A DNA stretch of 64,000 nt from Polycladomyces subterraneus (GCF_030433435.1 NZ_JANRHH010000020.1:1-64000); one strand, 5' to 3'. Numbered from the stretch's first letter, positions 1 through 9,978 are shown. Notes: generated by a model from the letters alone, not told the origin. A program made the numbers and translations.

Positions 1-381
1 CGGGTTGCCAGGTTGACGGAGAAAGAAATTTTACAAGGTCGTCCCGCAAACCAGGTGGTCGTTTGCTTGCGTTCCGCTCAGGGGGTGACACCGGACAACA
101 TCTATTACCTGCGCGACCAGAAGGAACTCGGGCTGCCGGAGACGGTGCTGCGGGTAATGGCGGATGAAAAGCGGCAACGTGTGACGGTTTTTACGGAGCG
201 GCTGGCCCGTTTCGTTAAAATCGAGCTTCCCGGAGAAATGCTGACGTTTAGCGACAATTATTTTGATCTGTTACCGGGAACGTCCCGGACGATTGAGATC
301 GGCCATCTGGAAGGGAAGGAAGTGACTTTTGACGAGTTGAGGGTTTCTGCGCTGAACGCATCGCTTACGGAGTATGATTGA
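1..381 (+). CDS. Beta-mannosidase-like glycoside hydrolase, C-terminal end (partial)
   Basis: The reading frame is open to the left edge of the window, so only the last ~126 residues are present. The visible part is a beta-sandwich-like tail ending in a segment with FSDNYFDLLPG followed by TIEI, which resembles the C-terminal Ig-like domain of GH2 beta-mannosidases. Its catalytic domain lies outside the window. A hairpin terminator follows directly, so the gene is probably the last of its own unit and separate from the mannitol operon. Identification rests on this tail only. Another GH2-type enzyme with the same accessory domain is possible. Confidence 0.6.
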   Translation, partial: RVARLTEKEILQGRPANQVVVCLRSAQGVTPDNIYYLRDQKELGLPETVLRVMADEKRQRVTVFTERLARFVKIELPGEMLTFSDNYFDLLPGTSRTIEIGHLEGKEVTFDELRVSALNASLTEYD

Positions 382-408
382 GATCGCTGATATCCTTTCA
401 ATTGATGA

Positions 409-431
409 GGCACGCATATCGCGTGCCTTTT
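409..431 (+). terminator. Rho-independent terminator after the GH2-like gene
   Basis: A 7-bp perfect stem (GGCACGC / GCGTGCC) with a 5-nt loop is followed by TTTT. It lies 27 bases after the stop codon of the upstream gene. Confidence 0.75.
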
Positions 432-493
432 GTCAGCAACATATTTAAAAGATGTCAATAACAAAGATGACAAAATCAATGTTGCGAGTGTAT

Positions 494-507
494 TGAAAGC
501 GCTTTAA
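494..507 (+). promoter_or_regulatory. cre site (CcpA) upstream of the mannitol operon
   Basis: TGAAAGCGCTTTAA matches the Bacillus cre consensus TGWAANCGNTNWCA at all but one informative position and is nearly palindromic. It lies about 155 bases before mtlA. Carbon catabolite repression by CcpA is inferred from the match and from the sugar-uptake function. A short inverted repeat (GATCCA at 550-555, TGGATC at 564-569) between cre and mtlA may be a second operator. Confidence 0.7.
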
Positions 508-663
508 AATACAGGTGATAAGACTATCTGGTCAAAATGAAATGAGCGGGATCCAACGAATAGTGGATCGTTAATTTTAATATTGTCAACAACATTTCGC
601 TCTGTCGTGATATGATTCATTTCCAGTTGGTCTTGTCGTCGAGATTAAAGGGAGGGAGTCATC

Positions 664-2127
664 ATGAATAGCAACGAAAATGCGTTCCCGCCCCTGTCTT
701 CTGCAGGTGAGGACGAAAAATCGCTGAAAGTGAAGATTCAGCGGTTTGGCAGTTACTTGAGTGGCATGATCATGCCGAATATCGGTGCGTTCATCGCTTG
801 GGGATTGATCACCGCCTTGTTTATCCCAACCGGCTGGCTGCCAAATGAACATCTGGCGAAGCTTGTCGGGCCGATGATCACGTATCTATTGCCCTTGTTG
901 ATCGGCTTCACCGGTGGGAGAATGGTTTATGATGTTCGGGGCGGTGTCGTCGGTGCTACTGCGACGATGGGAATGATCGTCGGAACGGATATTCCCATGT
1001 TCTTGGGCGCGATGATCATGGGTCCCCTCGGCGGATTTGCCATCAAAAAATTCGACGAGCTGATCCGCGGAAAGGTTCGTTCCGGTTTCGAAATGCTCAT
1101 AAATAACTTTTCTGCCGGGATCATCGCCGGGATTTTGACGCTACTCGCTTATCAGGCGATCGGACCCGTCGTTCTGGCGTTGAACAAAACGCTTGCTGCC
1201 GGGGTAGAAGTAATCGTAAATGCCGGGCTATTGCCTTTGGCGAATATTTTCATCGAACCTGGAAAGGTGCTCTTTTTAAACAATGCAATCAACCATGGGG
1301 TTTTGAGCCCGCTGGGGGTTGAACAAGCAGCGAAAACGGGAAAATCGATCCTCTTTTTGCTTGAAACGAACCCGGGGCCGGGTCTCGGCATTTTGCTCGC
1401 GTACTGGCTGTTTGGCAGAGGGATGGCGAAGCAATCCGCACCTGGGGCAGTCGTCATCCAATTCTTTGGCGGCATTCATGAAATCTATTTTCCGTACATC
1501 CTGATGAAACCCTTGTTGATCCTGGCCGTCATCGCTGGCGGTGTCAGCGCAGTGTTCACCTTTACATTGTTCCATGCCGGTCTGGTGGCCGTGCCTTCAC
1601 CCGGAAGCATTTTTGCCTTGTTAGCGATGACGCCGAAAGGGAACTATCTGGGTGTATTGGCGGGTATCTTCGTCGGTGCACTCGTCTCGTTCCTCGTCGC
1701 ATCCCTCATCTTGGAGCGGAGCAAAGGAGACGAGAATGAGGAAGACTTGATGAAAGCGACGGAGAAGATGGAAGAATTGAAAGGGAAGAAAAGTGCGGCC
1801 GCTGAAGCATTGGTGGGCGCTATCACGAAAAAGAAAGTGGAAAAAGTCGTCTTCGCCTGTGATGCGGGCATGGGTTCCAGCGCGATGGGAGCTTCGATCT
1901 TGCGCAATAAGATGCAGAAGGCCGGTCTGGATATCGAAGTAACGAATACTTCGATCAACGAGTTGCCGGATGACGCCGACATCGTGATCACCCACAAGGA
2001 TCTGACGGAGCGGGCGAAGGCAAAATTGCCGCAGGCGACCCACATTTCCGTGGAAAACTTCTTGAACAGCCCGAAATACGATGAACTGGTTGAACGTTTG
2101 AAACATAACAGTGACGAAACATCGTGA
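664..2127 (+). CDS. mtlA: PTS mannitol transporter subunit IICB
   Basis: Membrane permease of the phosphotransferase system. It imports D-mannitol and phosphorylates it to mannitol-1-phosphate using phosphate relayed from the IIA protein. It has 487 residues: an N-terminal hydrophobic IIC domain (about residues 25-350) and a C-terminal cytoplasmic IIB domain. The IIB phosphorylation site is Cys399 in FACDAGMGSS. There is no fused IIA domain; that function is the separate mtlF product. AGGGAGGG precedes the ATG. The order mtlA-mtlR-mtlF-mtlD matches the Geobacillus mannitol operon. Expression is probably controlled by the upstream cre site and by MtlR. Confidence 0.95.
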   Translation: MNSNENAFPPLSSAGEDEKSLKVKIQRFGSYLSGMIMPNIGAFIAWGLITALFIPTGWLPNEHLAKLVGPMITYLLPLLIGFTGGRMVYDVRGGVVGATATMGMIVGTDIPMFLGAMIMGPLGGFAIKKFDELIRGKVRSGFEMLINNFSAGIIAGILTLLAYQAIGPVVLALNKTLAAGVEVIVNAGLLPLANIFIEPGKVLFLNNAINHGVLSPLGVEQAAKTGKSILFLLETNPGPGLGILLAYWLFGRGMAKQSAPGAVVIQFFGGIHEIYFPYILMKPLLILAVIAGGVSAVFTFTLFHAGLVAVPSPGSIFALLAMTPKGNYLGVLAGIFVGALVSFLVASLILERSKGDENEEDLMKATEKMEELKGKKSAAAEALVGAITKKKVEKVVFACDAGMGSSAMGASILRNKMQKAGLDIEVTNTSINELPDDADIVITHKDLTERAKAKLPQATHISVENFLNSPKYDELVERLKHNSDETS

Positions 2128-2182
2128 GAAGCAAGACTGCGAGCGGTCTCAGTGTGGGGCCGCTCATTGGAGTGATCTGCCC

Positions 2183-4348
2183 ATGTACGTATCAGCGAGA
2201 GAACGGCAAATCCTGCAACTGTTGCTCGACCGAGAAGAAGAAATGACGGTCAAGGAGATCGCGGCTGAGGTTCAGGTGAGCGAAAGAACGGTGCACCGGG
2301 ATCTGAAAAACGTGGCAGATATATTAGAGACGTTCGGTCTCTCGCTGGATAAAAGAACGGGGATCGGGATCAAGATCAAGGGTCCTACCGAAAAAAAGAA
2401 AGAACTGGAGCTTTCCCTCTACAATGCATCGCATCCCGAGTTTACGCCAGAAGAAAGACAGACGATCATTTTGTGTTCGCTGTTGGCTTCGGAAAAACCA
2501 GTCAAGCTGGTCGCCCTGGCGAACGAATTAAACGTGACGGTGGCGACGGTCAGCCATGACTTGACGAAAGTGAATGATTGGTTGGCGTCGTTTCACCTTT
2601 CTCTCATTCGCAAGCGGGGTTACGGTGTGCAAGTCTCCGGTTCAGAGATGGCTAAGCGCCGGGCAATAAGCAGCCTGATCATGGAAAACATGACTGAGGT
2701 GGACGTGCTGGCGTACCTCCGCAACCAAATTCAAAGAAAATCAGCCCAGCAGGTAAAAACGGTTTCCGAACGTTTGCTCGGGTTTGTAGAAAAAGAAAAG
2801 CTCATGATCGCGGAGAAAGCGGTGGAGGAAATCAGAGGCGAATTGCCGTACGCCCTGTCGGACAGCGCATACATCGGCCTCGTCGTCCACCTCGCGCTCG
2901 CCCTCGAGCGTCTGCGGAAAAACGAAAAGATCGATATGGACTCGCATTCTCTCGAGGCCTTGAAGAAAACGGGAGAATACCAAATTGCGTCAGCAATCAT
3001 TGACAAGTTGCGCAAAGCATTGGACCTGGAGATCCCCGAAGCGGAAGTCGGTTATATCGCAATGCATTTGAAAGGGGCGAAACTGAGAAACGCACTGGAT
3101 CTTGATCTGGATGATGTCAATTTTCTCCTCGCTCTGCAAGCTCGGGACCTGATCGACTATGTGAGCAAACGAACAAATGTCGACTTGCAGGCTGACCCAT
3201 CCTTATTCCAAGGACTGCTCACCCATCTGCAACCCGCGATTTATCGGGTTAAGAAGAAGTTGGGTATCTACAACCCGCTGCTGGAAGAAATCAAACGGGA
3301 TTACGGCGAATTGTTCTCGATCGTCAGTGCGGGTGTGGAAGAAGTTTTCCCTGCTTTGTCCATCCCGGAGGCGGAGATCGGATATCTCGTCTTGCATTTC
3401 GCCTCCAGCCTTGAACGAATGAACGAGCTAAAGGAAATTCACGCTTTGATCCTCTGCTCCAGTGGCATCGGCTCTTCGAAGATGCTGGCGACAAGGATCA
3501 AAAAGGAGCTTCCGGAAATCAAACGGTTGCACTACGCGTCAGTCTTTGACCTGACATCCATCAACTTGGACGATTATGATGTGATCATCTCTACGATCCC
3601 CTTGGCGGGTTTTGCAAAGGAGTATATCTTGGTCAACCCGATGCTGACGGAGAACGATGTGAAAAATATCCGCGCTTGGATCGAAAGCAGACGGTCGGTA
3701 CGGCGCAGCAATTCGATCAACAGGACTTCCGTCAGTGAAGAAAAAGCGTCAAACAGGGTGTCAGGCGAGGGAAATCGAAAATATCACATTCCTTTTCAGG
3801 ACATACACGAGTATTCCGGAATCATCAGCATCGTCCTGGAAGGCTTTCGTCTGACGATCTGTGAGGATCCGCATCACATTGGGGATGTGCTGAGGATCAC
3901 CTGCTGTGAGTTGCAGCGACAGGGAGTGATCGAAGACCCGGAGGCGGTGGCCGAAGTTTTGCTGGAACGACAAAGGATGCGGGGACTCGGTATTCCGGGT
4001 TCTTCCCTCGCTTTGTTCCATGCAAGAAGCCCATATGTGCGCAAGCCTTCTTTTACAATCTGGGGATGGAAAAATCCCCTTCCAATCCGGGCAATGGATG
4101 ATACACAGACGCGGACGAGAACGCTATTGCTCATGCTCTCGCCTGAGAAAACGTCGAAAAAAGCATTGGAAGTGTTAAGTCACATCAGCGCGTTGATAAT
4201 CGAAAGTGAAGAGAGCATGGCATTATTCGAGTCACAAGACCAAGAAGCGATCGCCTCGTACCTCAGTGAAAGATTTCATCAGTTTTTAAGGGATCAATTT
4301 GAGTTGAGAGGAGAAGAAGGATGTTTTTTGGGAGGAAACAAACGATGA
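2183..4348 (+). CDS. mtlR: MtlR, PRD-containing transcriptional activator of the mannitol operon
   Basis: Transcriptional activator regulated by PTS phosphorylation. The order of parts is an N-terminal winged HTH (EIAAEVQVSERTVHRDL), a second HTH, two PRD domains (roughly residues 170-400), an EIIB-Gat-like domain with Cys425 in ILCSSGIGSS, and an EIIA-like domain with a His in ALFHARS. In known MtlR proteins, phosphorylation of the PRDs and of the IIB-like Cys sets activity, coupling mannitol availability to transcription. The frame is open from 2111, overlapping mtlA, but the ATG at 2183 has GGAGTG eight bases before it and begins the family-like sequence, giving 721 residues. Confidence 0.92.
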   Translation: MYVSARERQILQLLLDREEEMTVKEIAAEVQVSERTVHRDLKNVADILETFGLSLDKRTGIGIKIKGPTEKKKELELSLYNASHPEFTPEERQTIILCSLLASEKPVKLVALANELNVTVATVSHDLTKVNDWLASFHLSLIRKRGYGVQVSGSEMAKRRAISSLIMENMTEVDVLAYLRNQIQRKSAQQVKTVSERLLGFVEKEKLMIAEKAVEEIRGELPYALSDSAYIGLVVHLALALERLRKNEKIDMDSHSLEALKKTGEYQIASAIIDKLRKALDLEIPEAEVGYIAMHLKGAKLRNALDLDLDDVNFLLALQARDLIDYVSKRTNVDLQADPSLFQGLLTHLQPAIYRVKKKLGIYNPLLEEIKRDYGELFSIVSAGVEEVFPALSIPEAEIGYLVLHFASSLERMNELKEIHALILCSSGIGSSKMLATRIKKELPEIKRLHYASVFDLTSINLDDYDVIISTIPLAGFAKEYILVNPMLTENDVKNIRAWIESRRSVRRSNSINRTSVSEEKASNRVSGEGNRKYHIPFQDIHEYSGIISIVLEGFRLTICEDPHHIGDVLRITCCELQRQGVIEDPEAVAEVLLERQRMRGLGIPGSSLALFHARSPYVRKPSFTIWGWKNPLPIRAMDDTQTRTRTLLLMLSPEKTSKKALEVLSHISALIIESEESMALFESQDQEAIASYLSERFHQFLRDQFELRGEEGCFLGGNKR

Positions 4349-4782
4349 CGAAACCAGTCCTTTCCGAAGATACGATCATCCTGAACGCAAGGGTGGATGA
4401 CAAGGAAAGTGCGATAAAACTCGCCGGCCAATTGCTGGTGGACAACGGTTTTGTCGAGGAAGCATATATCGAGAAGATGCTGGAACGGGAAGCACTGACG
4501 TCCACTTATATCGGCAATCATGTGGCGATTCCCCACGGCACGGAAGATGCGAAAAAGGCGGTGAAAGCTTCCGGAATCTCGATCGTACAAATCCCGGAAG
4601 GTGTGGATTTTGGCGGGAACAATGTGGCCAAACTCGTCATTGGGATCGCCGGAAAAGATAACGAACATTTGGAAATTCTTTCAAAAATAGCCATTGTATG
4701 TTCCGAACCAGAAAATGTGGAAAAAATAGTAAATTCCAAAACGAAGGAAGAACTTCTTTCGTTTTTTGCCGAGGTGAACTGA
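4345..4782 (+). CDS. mtlF: PTS mannitol subunit IIA
   Basis: Cytoplasmic phosphocarrier of 145 residues that takes phosphate from HPr and passes it to the IIB domain of MtlA. The active-site His64 sits in the typical VAIPHGT motif. The chosen ATG overlaps the mtlR stop as ATGA and has GGAGGAAA 9-14 bases upstream. An in-frame ATG at 4321 lies before that ribosome binding site and is less likely. The tight overlap indicates translational coupling within the mtl operon. Confidence 0.93.
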   Translation: MTKPVLSEDTIILNARVDDKESAIKLAGQLLVDNGFVEEAYIEKMLEREALTSTYIGNHVAIPHGTEDAKKAVKASGISIVQIPEGVDFGGNNVAKLVIGIAGKDNEHLEILSKIAIVCSEPENVEKIVNSKTKEELLSFFAEVN

Positions 4783-4783
4783 G

Positions 4784-5974
4784 ATGCTAGCTGTGCATTT
4801 TGGAGCAGGCAATATCGGGAGAGGGTTTATCGGTGCCTTGCTGGCGCAATCCGGATACGAAGTATGTTTCATCGATATAAACGATGAGCTGGTCGAGGCG
4901 TTAAACCAAAAGCGGTCGTACCGCCTTGTACAGGCTGGAGAGCCGAGAGAAGAGTTGGAAATTGAAAACGTCTGGGCGATCAATAGCCAGACAGATAGAG
5001 AAAAGGTCGTGGCGATGATTGCGCGCGCGGATCTGGTGACGACGGCCGTGGGACCAAACGTGTTACCATTGATCGCCAGTCTCATTGCTGAAGGGCTGCA
5101 AAAAAGGATTCGTGAGACGGAAAAACCGCTGAATGTCATCGCATGTGAAAACATGATTGCCGCCAGTTCTCTCTTGCGGGAAAACGTGTACAAACACGTG
5201 ACGGAACAAGAAAAAGTGCTGTTTTCACAGCGTTTCGGATTTCCTGATGCCGCCGTCGACTGCATCGTCCCCAACCAAACGCATGACGATCCTCTCACCG
5301 TCGCTGTTGAGCCTTATCACGAATGGATCGTCGATGGGACCAAGGTCAAGGGTGAACAGCCGCCTGTGCGGGGCATGACATGCGTGGACGATTTAACCCC
5401 TTATCTGGAAAGGAAATTATACACCGTAAATACGGGTCATGCCATCACCGCTTATCTGGGATTTGCTTGTGGGTATTCTACGATTAAAGAAGCGATCGAC
5501 GATCCGTTTATCAGGGAGATCGTGCAAAAGGCCCTCAACGAAACGGGATCGTTACTCATCGATAAATATGGCTTTGACCCTGAAGCGCATGCAGCTTATA
5601 TCACAAAGATTATCGGACGCTTCCAAAATCCGTATATCTCCGACGATGTAACGCGCGTTGCTCGCTCGCCGATTCGCAAACTTGGAGCGAACGATCGCTT
5701 GGTCGGCCCTGCCCGTCAGCTGCTTACCCAAGGGAAAAAGCCGGAAAACCTAGCGATCGGCATCGCTGCCGCCCTTGCTTACGACTATGAAGGTGACGAA
5801 GAGGCGGTGCGCTTGCAGCAAACGATCGCCCATAAAGGAATTGAAGGTGCGCTTAGTGAATACGCGGGCCTTTCTCGGGAAGAGGAACTCGTGCAGCTGG
5901 TCTTGGGACAAGGACGTTGGTTAAAGGAAGTTCTACCTTCTCACCGTCGAGCGGCGGAAAGAAACACCCATTGA
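4784..5974 (+). CDS. mtlD: Mannitol-1-phosphate 5-dehydrogenase
   Basis: NAD-dependent cytoplasmic enzyme that oxidises mannitol-1-phosphate to fructose-6-phosphate, feeding mannitol into glycolysis. The N-terminus has the Rossmann motif FGAGNIGRGF, and KLYTVNTGHA (about residues 211-220) is the family's catalytic segment. At 396 residues it is slightly longer than the usual ~380, through a charged C-terminal tail. The ATG lies one base after the mtlF stop, with GAGGTGA just upstream. It is the last gene of the operon and is followed by a terminator. Confidence 0.94.
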   Translation: MLAVHFGAGNIGRGFIGALLAQSGYEVCFIDINDELVEALNQKRSYRLVQAGEPREELEIENVWAINSQTDREKVVAMIARADLVTTAVGPNVLPLIASLIAEGLQKRIRETEKPLNVIACENMIAASSLLRENVYKHVTEQEKVLFSQRFGFPDAAVDCIVPNQTHDDPLTVAVEPYHEWIVDGTKVKGEQPPVRGMTCVDDLTPYLERKLYTVNTGHAITAYLGFACGYSTIKEAIDDPFIREIVQKALNETGSLLIDKYGFDPEAHAAYITKIIGRFQNPYISDDVTRVARSPIRKLGANDRLVGPARQLLTQGKKPENLAIGIAAALAYDYEGDEEAVRLQQTIAHKGIEGALSEYAGLSREEELVQLVLGQGRWLKEVLPSHRRAAERNTH

Positions 5975-6039
5975 ATCGAAAGGATATGAAGTTTTTTCGT
6001 TTGCATCTTACAAATCAATATCACACAGGTAAAATTTGA

Positions 6040-6086
6040 GGGCTGTTACCTCACGCCAAGTCAGTGGGGGAACAGCCCCTTATTTT
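6040..6086 (+). terminator. Terminator of the mtl operon
   Basis: GGGCTGTT (6040-6047) pairs with AACAGCCC (6071-6078) and is followed by a T-rich stretch. The remaining ~165 bases to the next gene contain a hairpin (TTCCATCT / AGATGGAA, 6147-6169) of unknown role. No convincing sporulation promoter could be assigned there by eye. Confidence 0.7.
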
Positions 6087-6251
6087 TGAGCAACTATCTT
6101 TATCCTAAACAAGTTTGCAACACAAACAACTAAAATACATTAAACATTCCATCTATCCAGAAGATGGAATCAACCACTGAAATCAGGTGGGATTGCATGA
6201 TTTTGGAGTGATTGGGCACGCTGAAAAAGAATCGACGAGGAGGGACAGACG

Positions 6252-7784
6252 ATGCTTTTTTTTCGGTCGGGCAGAAACAGAAGACGTCGTAATCAACAGT
6301 TACCGAAGCGGGAAAAGCAACCCGTCTTCCCAACGCTGGAGGAGAACCACAGATTTATTCAAGAGATGTTGTTTCATACCAACGATCTGAAGCATCGGAC
6401 CATCACGTTTCAAGGAAAACAGATGATGATTTTGTATTTGGAATCATTGGCCGATACGGACCGCATCGAAAAAGAGATACTCTTCCCGATCGTTCGTGAA
6501 AAGGAAGGAGATGTTCAGGATGTAATCACTTCCGCACATGTCGAAAAACAAGAAGATTTGAGGAGCGTCGTCGACAAGCTGGTACAGGGACAAACTGTCA
6601 TCATCGTGGAGGGGGATGCGGTTTGTTATGTGATGGATACCCGTACCTCACATAATCGTGGTATTGAGGAGCCAGACAACGAACGGGTGGTACGCGGTCC
6701 GCACAGTGGATTTATCGAGAATTTAACGGTTAATTTGTATCAGTTACGCACGCGAATCGAGAACCGTCATCTAGTAGTTCGCTACTACAATGTTGGAAAA
6801 GTAACGAAAACAAAAATCGCGATCGTTTATATGGAAAACCTGGCCAACCCTGATTTAATTAAAGAAGTGGATAAACGAATTTGCTCGATCTCTACCGACA
6901 CCATAATAAACCCGGGATTTATACAGGAATTTATGGAGGATGATCCGTGGTCTCCGTTTCCGCAAAGTTTGAACACGGAACGTCCCGACCGGGCAATGGC
7001 TCATTTGATGGAAGGGCGTGTGGTGCTGTTGTCCGAGGGGGACCCAACAGCGTTGATCCTTCCCGTGACCTTGTTCGCCTTTTATCAATCACCTGATGAT
7101 TTCCACAGCCGGTGGTGGGTTGGATCGTTTGTGCGGATGATCCGCTTAGCCAGTTTTTTGTTGGCAATTCAATTACCGGCGATATATATCGCGGTGGTTT
7201 CGTTTCACCCGGAAGTATTGCCGGTGGACTTGGTATACACCATCAGAGCTACATTGGACAGAGTCCCGTTTCCACCCATATTGGAAGCGTTATTGATGGA
7301 GCTATCGTTGGAACTGATTCGCGAAGCGGGGATTCGCCTGCCCAGTCCTGTCGGTCAGACGATCGGTATCGTAGGCGGTTTGGTGATGGGGGACGCTGTT
7401 GTACGTGCGGGATTGGTTTCATACACCATGGTCATTGTCGTGGCACTGACTGCCATTTCGTCTTTTGTAGTGCCTTCCAATGAAATGAGCACGTCCATAC
7501 GAATCATTCGATTTCCGATGATGATTGCGGCGTCATTTTTCGGTTTTATCGGGATCGTATTCGGGACGATGTTGGTGGTGATCCATCTCATTAAACTGGT
7601 ATCATTTGGAACGCCTTATTTTGCGCCAGCCGCTCCCATGCGTTTGAAGGATATGAAAGACACGATTTTGCGCATGCCCGTTTGGAAGATGAACCAACGG
7701 CCGCACGATCCGCACCCGCAACGGATGAAACAGGAAGATGACAGCTCCAGAAGGTGGAAAAAGGATGATCAAGGAAAGCAGTAG
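6252..7784 (+). CDS. GerA-family spore germinant receptor, A subunit
   Basis: Integral membrane subunit of a nutrient germinant receptor in the spore inner membrane. The 510 residues start with a ~60-residue charged region, continue with a soluble N-terminal domain to about residue 290, and end in membrane helices carrying the family signature region LPSPVGQTIGIVGGLVMGDA. GAGGAGGG precedes the ATG. The gene overlaps the B subunit gene, giving the canonical A-B-C receptor order. Expression in the forespore under sigma-G is expected from the family, but no clear promoter was identified. The germinant cannot be deduced. Confidence 0.93.
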   Translation: MLFFRSGRNRRRRNQQLPKREKQPVFPTLEENHRFIQEMLFHTNDLKHRTITFQGKQMMILYLESLADTDRIEKEILFPIVREKEGDVQDVITSAHVEKQEDLRSVVDKLVQGQTVIIVEGDAVCYVMDTRTSHNRGIEEPDNERVVRGPHSGFIENLTVNLYQLRTRIENRHLVVRYYNVGKVTKTKIAIVYMENLANPDLIKEVDKRICSISTDTIINPGFIQEFMEDDPWSPFPQSLNTERPDRAMAHLMEGRVVLLSEGDPTALILPVTLFAFYQSPDDFHSRWWVGSFVRMIRLASFLLAIQLPAIYIAVVSFHPEVLPVDLVYTIRATLDRVPFPPILEALLMELSLELIREAGIRLPSPVGQTIGIVGGLVMGDAVVRAGLVSYTMVIVVALTAISSFVVPSNEMSTSIRIIRFPMMIAASFFGFIGIVFGTMLVVIHLIKLVSFGTPYFAPAAPMRLKDMKDTILRMPVWKMNQRPHDPHPQRMKQEDDSSRRWKKDDQGKQ

Positions 7785-8862
7785 GATTACCCAAGGTCAA
7801 TTATTTTATTACATCATCCAAGCTCAAGTCGGGGTAGGTATCTTGTCGATGCCTCATGACGTGCAAGCTGTGGCCAAAGGTGGTGCTTGGATTTCCGTTT
7901 TGATTGGGGGGGTTGTTGTTCAGTTGGCCATTTTGATCATATGGGCCTTGTGCAAGCGGTTTCCCAATCTGACCATGTATGAGTATTTGCCCAAGATTTT
8001 CGGAAAGTGGATCGGCGGTTTCTTCAATTTCGCCTATATTTTTTTCTTCATTTTGATGGCCACGTTGGTACTCATTTTATTCGAGAGTTTAATTAATAAA
8101 TGGATTTTCCCCTTGACACCAAGGTGGGCGACCCTATCCCTCATTGTGATCACCAGCGTGTATCTGGTCATCGAAAGTTTGCGGAAGATAACACGATTTT
8201 ACGTCTTTGCCACCGTCTTGATTGTGTTGATTGTGTTGATCGCGTTGAATGCTTTTACCATTGTCAACTTCACTTACATGTTACCAATTACCGAAGCGGG
8301 TTGGGGAAAAATCTTTCTCGGTTCCAACAAAGTGATTATTTCTCTATTGGGATTTGAGTTGCTGTTGGTTGTTTATCCTTTCGTGGAGGGAAAAGCGGAC
8401 GGAAAGTTGAAAGCCGCTTCCGCGGGCAATGCATTAACCACCTTGTTGTACAGTTTTATGGTGTTTATCGCACTGATCGTATTCAGTCCCATGGAATTGG
8501 CGATGATTCCGGAACCCATCCCGTATATGTTGAAAGCTTTTTCGTACAGGGTGGTGGAACGGGTAGATTTGCTTTTTTTGTCTATCTGGATGGTGATCGT
8601 GGCCACGTCGTACATGAATTATTTGTTTTTGGCCTCCAGTGGTTTTGGTCATTATTTTCATCGCGGCAATCACCGTAGGGCCGTTTACTATACTGCGATC
8701 ATCAGTTTCATCTTGGCACTAATCCCTGAAGGTCCGGATGAATGCAGACTCTTTACCCAAATCGTTTCCTGGGCTAGTTATGCCTTCGTCTATGGATTGC
8801 CTTTGCTGTTCTTATTGATTTCCTTGGTTTTTCGGAAACAGGAAAAGGGGAACACGGCATGA
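7765..8862 (+). CDS. GerB-family germinant receptor / spore permease, B subunit
   Basis: Polytopic membrane protein of 365 residues of the GerAB/GerKB type, related to the amino acid-polyamine-organocation transporters and probably the ligand-sensing subunit. It is hydrophobic throughout, with the typical N-terminal QLFYYIIQAQVGVGILSMP segment. The ATG at 7765 is preceded by AAGGTGG at a 7-base spacing; an in-frame ATG at 7738 has no comparable site. It overlaps the A subunit gene by 20 bases and the C subunit gene by 4. Confidence 0.92.
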   Translation: MIKESSRITQGQLFYYIIQAQVGVGILSMPHDVQAVAKGGAWISVLIGGVVVQLAILIIWALCKRFPNLTMYEYLPKIFGKWIGGFFNFAYIFFFILMATLVLILFESLINKWIFPLTPRWATLSLIVITSVYLVIESLRKITRFYVFATVLIVLIVLIALNAFTIVNFTYMLPITEAGWGKIFLGSNKVIISLLGFELLLVVYPFVEGKADGKLKAASAGNALTTLLYSFMVFIALIVFSPMELAMIPEPIPYMLKAFSYRVVERVDLLFLSIWMVIVATSYMNYLFLASSGFGHYFHRGNHRRAVYYTAIISFILALIPEGPDECRLFTQIVSWASYAFVYGLPLLFLLISLVFRKQEKGNTA

Positions 8863-9977
8863 GTAAGCGGCGGAACACCCTTGTGTTTTTGATCGTTTTG
8901 TTAATGATACTCCCCGGTTGTTGGGATATGGAATTCATTAAAGATGACCGTCTGATTTACTCCACCGCATTTGATTATTTACCCGACGGGAAATTGATGT
9001 TCACAGTTACGATACGCGACTCGATGGAAACCGGGGGTGGAGCCCAGCAACTAAATACGGTCATGAAATCGGTCGCTCGCACCACACGGGAGAGTCGTGA
9101 CTTAATTCAATCGATGGTAAAAGGGAAACTCAGTGCATACAAAATCCGTATACACGTTTTGGGGGAAAGTGTGGCCAAGAAAAATATCTATCCTTTTTTG
9201 GATGTTTTGTACCGAGATCCCAAAAGCGCTTTGAATGCGCGGATCTGTGTTGCGGAGGGAAAAGCCGGTGAGATACTCCAATTAAATAATGTGGGACCCT
9301 ACTTTATCGGAGAAACGATGGATGAAATGATCGCAGGCGAAGAACAAATGACCGTCGTTCCCAAAGAGAATCTTAGTTCGATCGCCCCAGTAATGTTTGA
9401 TCATGGACAGGATTTCACGCTCCCCATGATCAAAAAGGCAGAGAAAAACGTACAGGTGACGGGCGCGGCATTGTTCCACGGCCACCATATGACGGGAAAG
9501 CTCAATCGTCAGGAATCGACGTTGATGTTGTTGATGGCCGGTCGAAAAGAAAAATTGGCCAGGTTGACCATACCAGTGGATCAAAAACAGAATCCCCAAC
9601 AGTCCAATTACATCACGTTTGAAGTCCATAAGGTCGAACCCAAAATGAAGGTGACGGTCAAATCGAAAAACTTGATCGATGTGGATTTTCCCATGAAACT
9701 AACCGTGTCGGCCGTGGAATATCCATTGGGCGAACTGTCGCAGAAAGCCGTCAGACAAAAATTGAACAAACAGTTATCCACCATTTTCACTGCAAGTTCA
9801 CAGCAAGTCATTCAAAAGCTGCAACAGGCCAATTGTGACGTGTTCGGTGTGGGGCGGCAGTTGATCGCGTTTCACCATGATGTGTGGAAACGACTGCATT
9901 GGGAGACGGATTACCGCAAGGTACGTTTTCACCCGCGTGTTCAGGTGGAAATCGACGAGAGCGGAATTATTAATTGA
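8859..9977 (+). CDS. Ger(x)C-family spore germination lipoprotein, C subunit
   Basis: Lipoprotein component of the germinant receptor. The signal peptide ends in the lipobox LPGC, giving a lipidated Cys21 followed by WD, which is typical of GerAC/GerKC proteins. The 372 residues match the family length. The ATG overlaps the stop of the B subunit gene (ATGA), so translation is coupled and the three subunits are made together. A strong hairpin terminator follows the stop. Confidence 0.92.
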   Translation: MSKRRNTLVFLIVLLMILPGCWDMEFIKDDRLIYSTAFDYLPDGKLMFTVTIRDSMETGGGAQQLNTVMKSVARTTRESRDLIQSMVKGKLSAYKIRIHVLGESVAKKNIYPFLDVLYRDPKSALNARICVAEGKAGEILQLNNVGPYFIGETMDEMIAGEEQMTVVPKENLSSIAPVMFDHGQDFTLPMIKKAEKNVQVTGAALFHGHHMTGKLNRQESTLMLLMAGRKEKLARLTIPVDQKQNPQQSNYITFEVHKVEPKMKVTVKSKNLIDVDFPMKLTVSAVEYPLGELSQKAVRQKLNKQLSTIFTASSQQVIQKLQQANCDVFGVGRQLIAFHHDVWKRLHWETDYRKVRFHPRVQVEIDESGIIN

Positions 9978-9978
9978 A

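Noticed and set aside
583-616. TTGTCA ... TATGAT as the mtlA promoter
   Set aside because: The spacing is 22 bases, too long for a SigA promoter; it might be a MtlR-dependent promoter but that could not be supported.
4681-5298. Long antisense open frame opposite mtlD (and similar ones opposite mtlA, spsJ, the thiolase and others)
   Set aside because: They mirror codon bias of strongly conserved genes on the other strand, have no family similarity and no ribosome binding sites.
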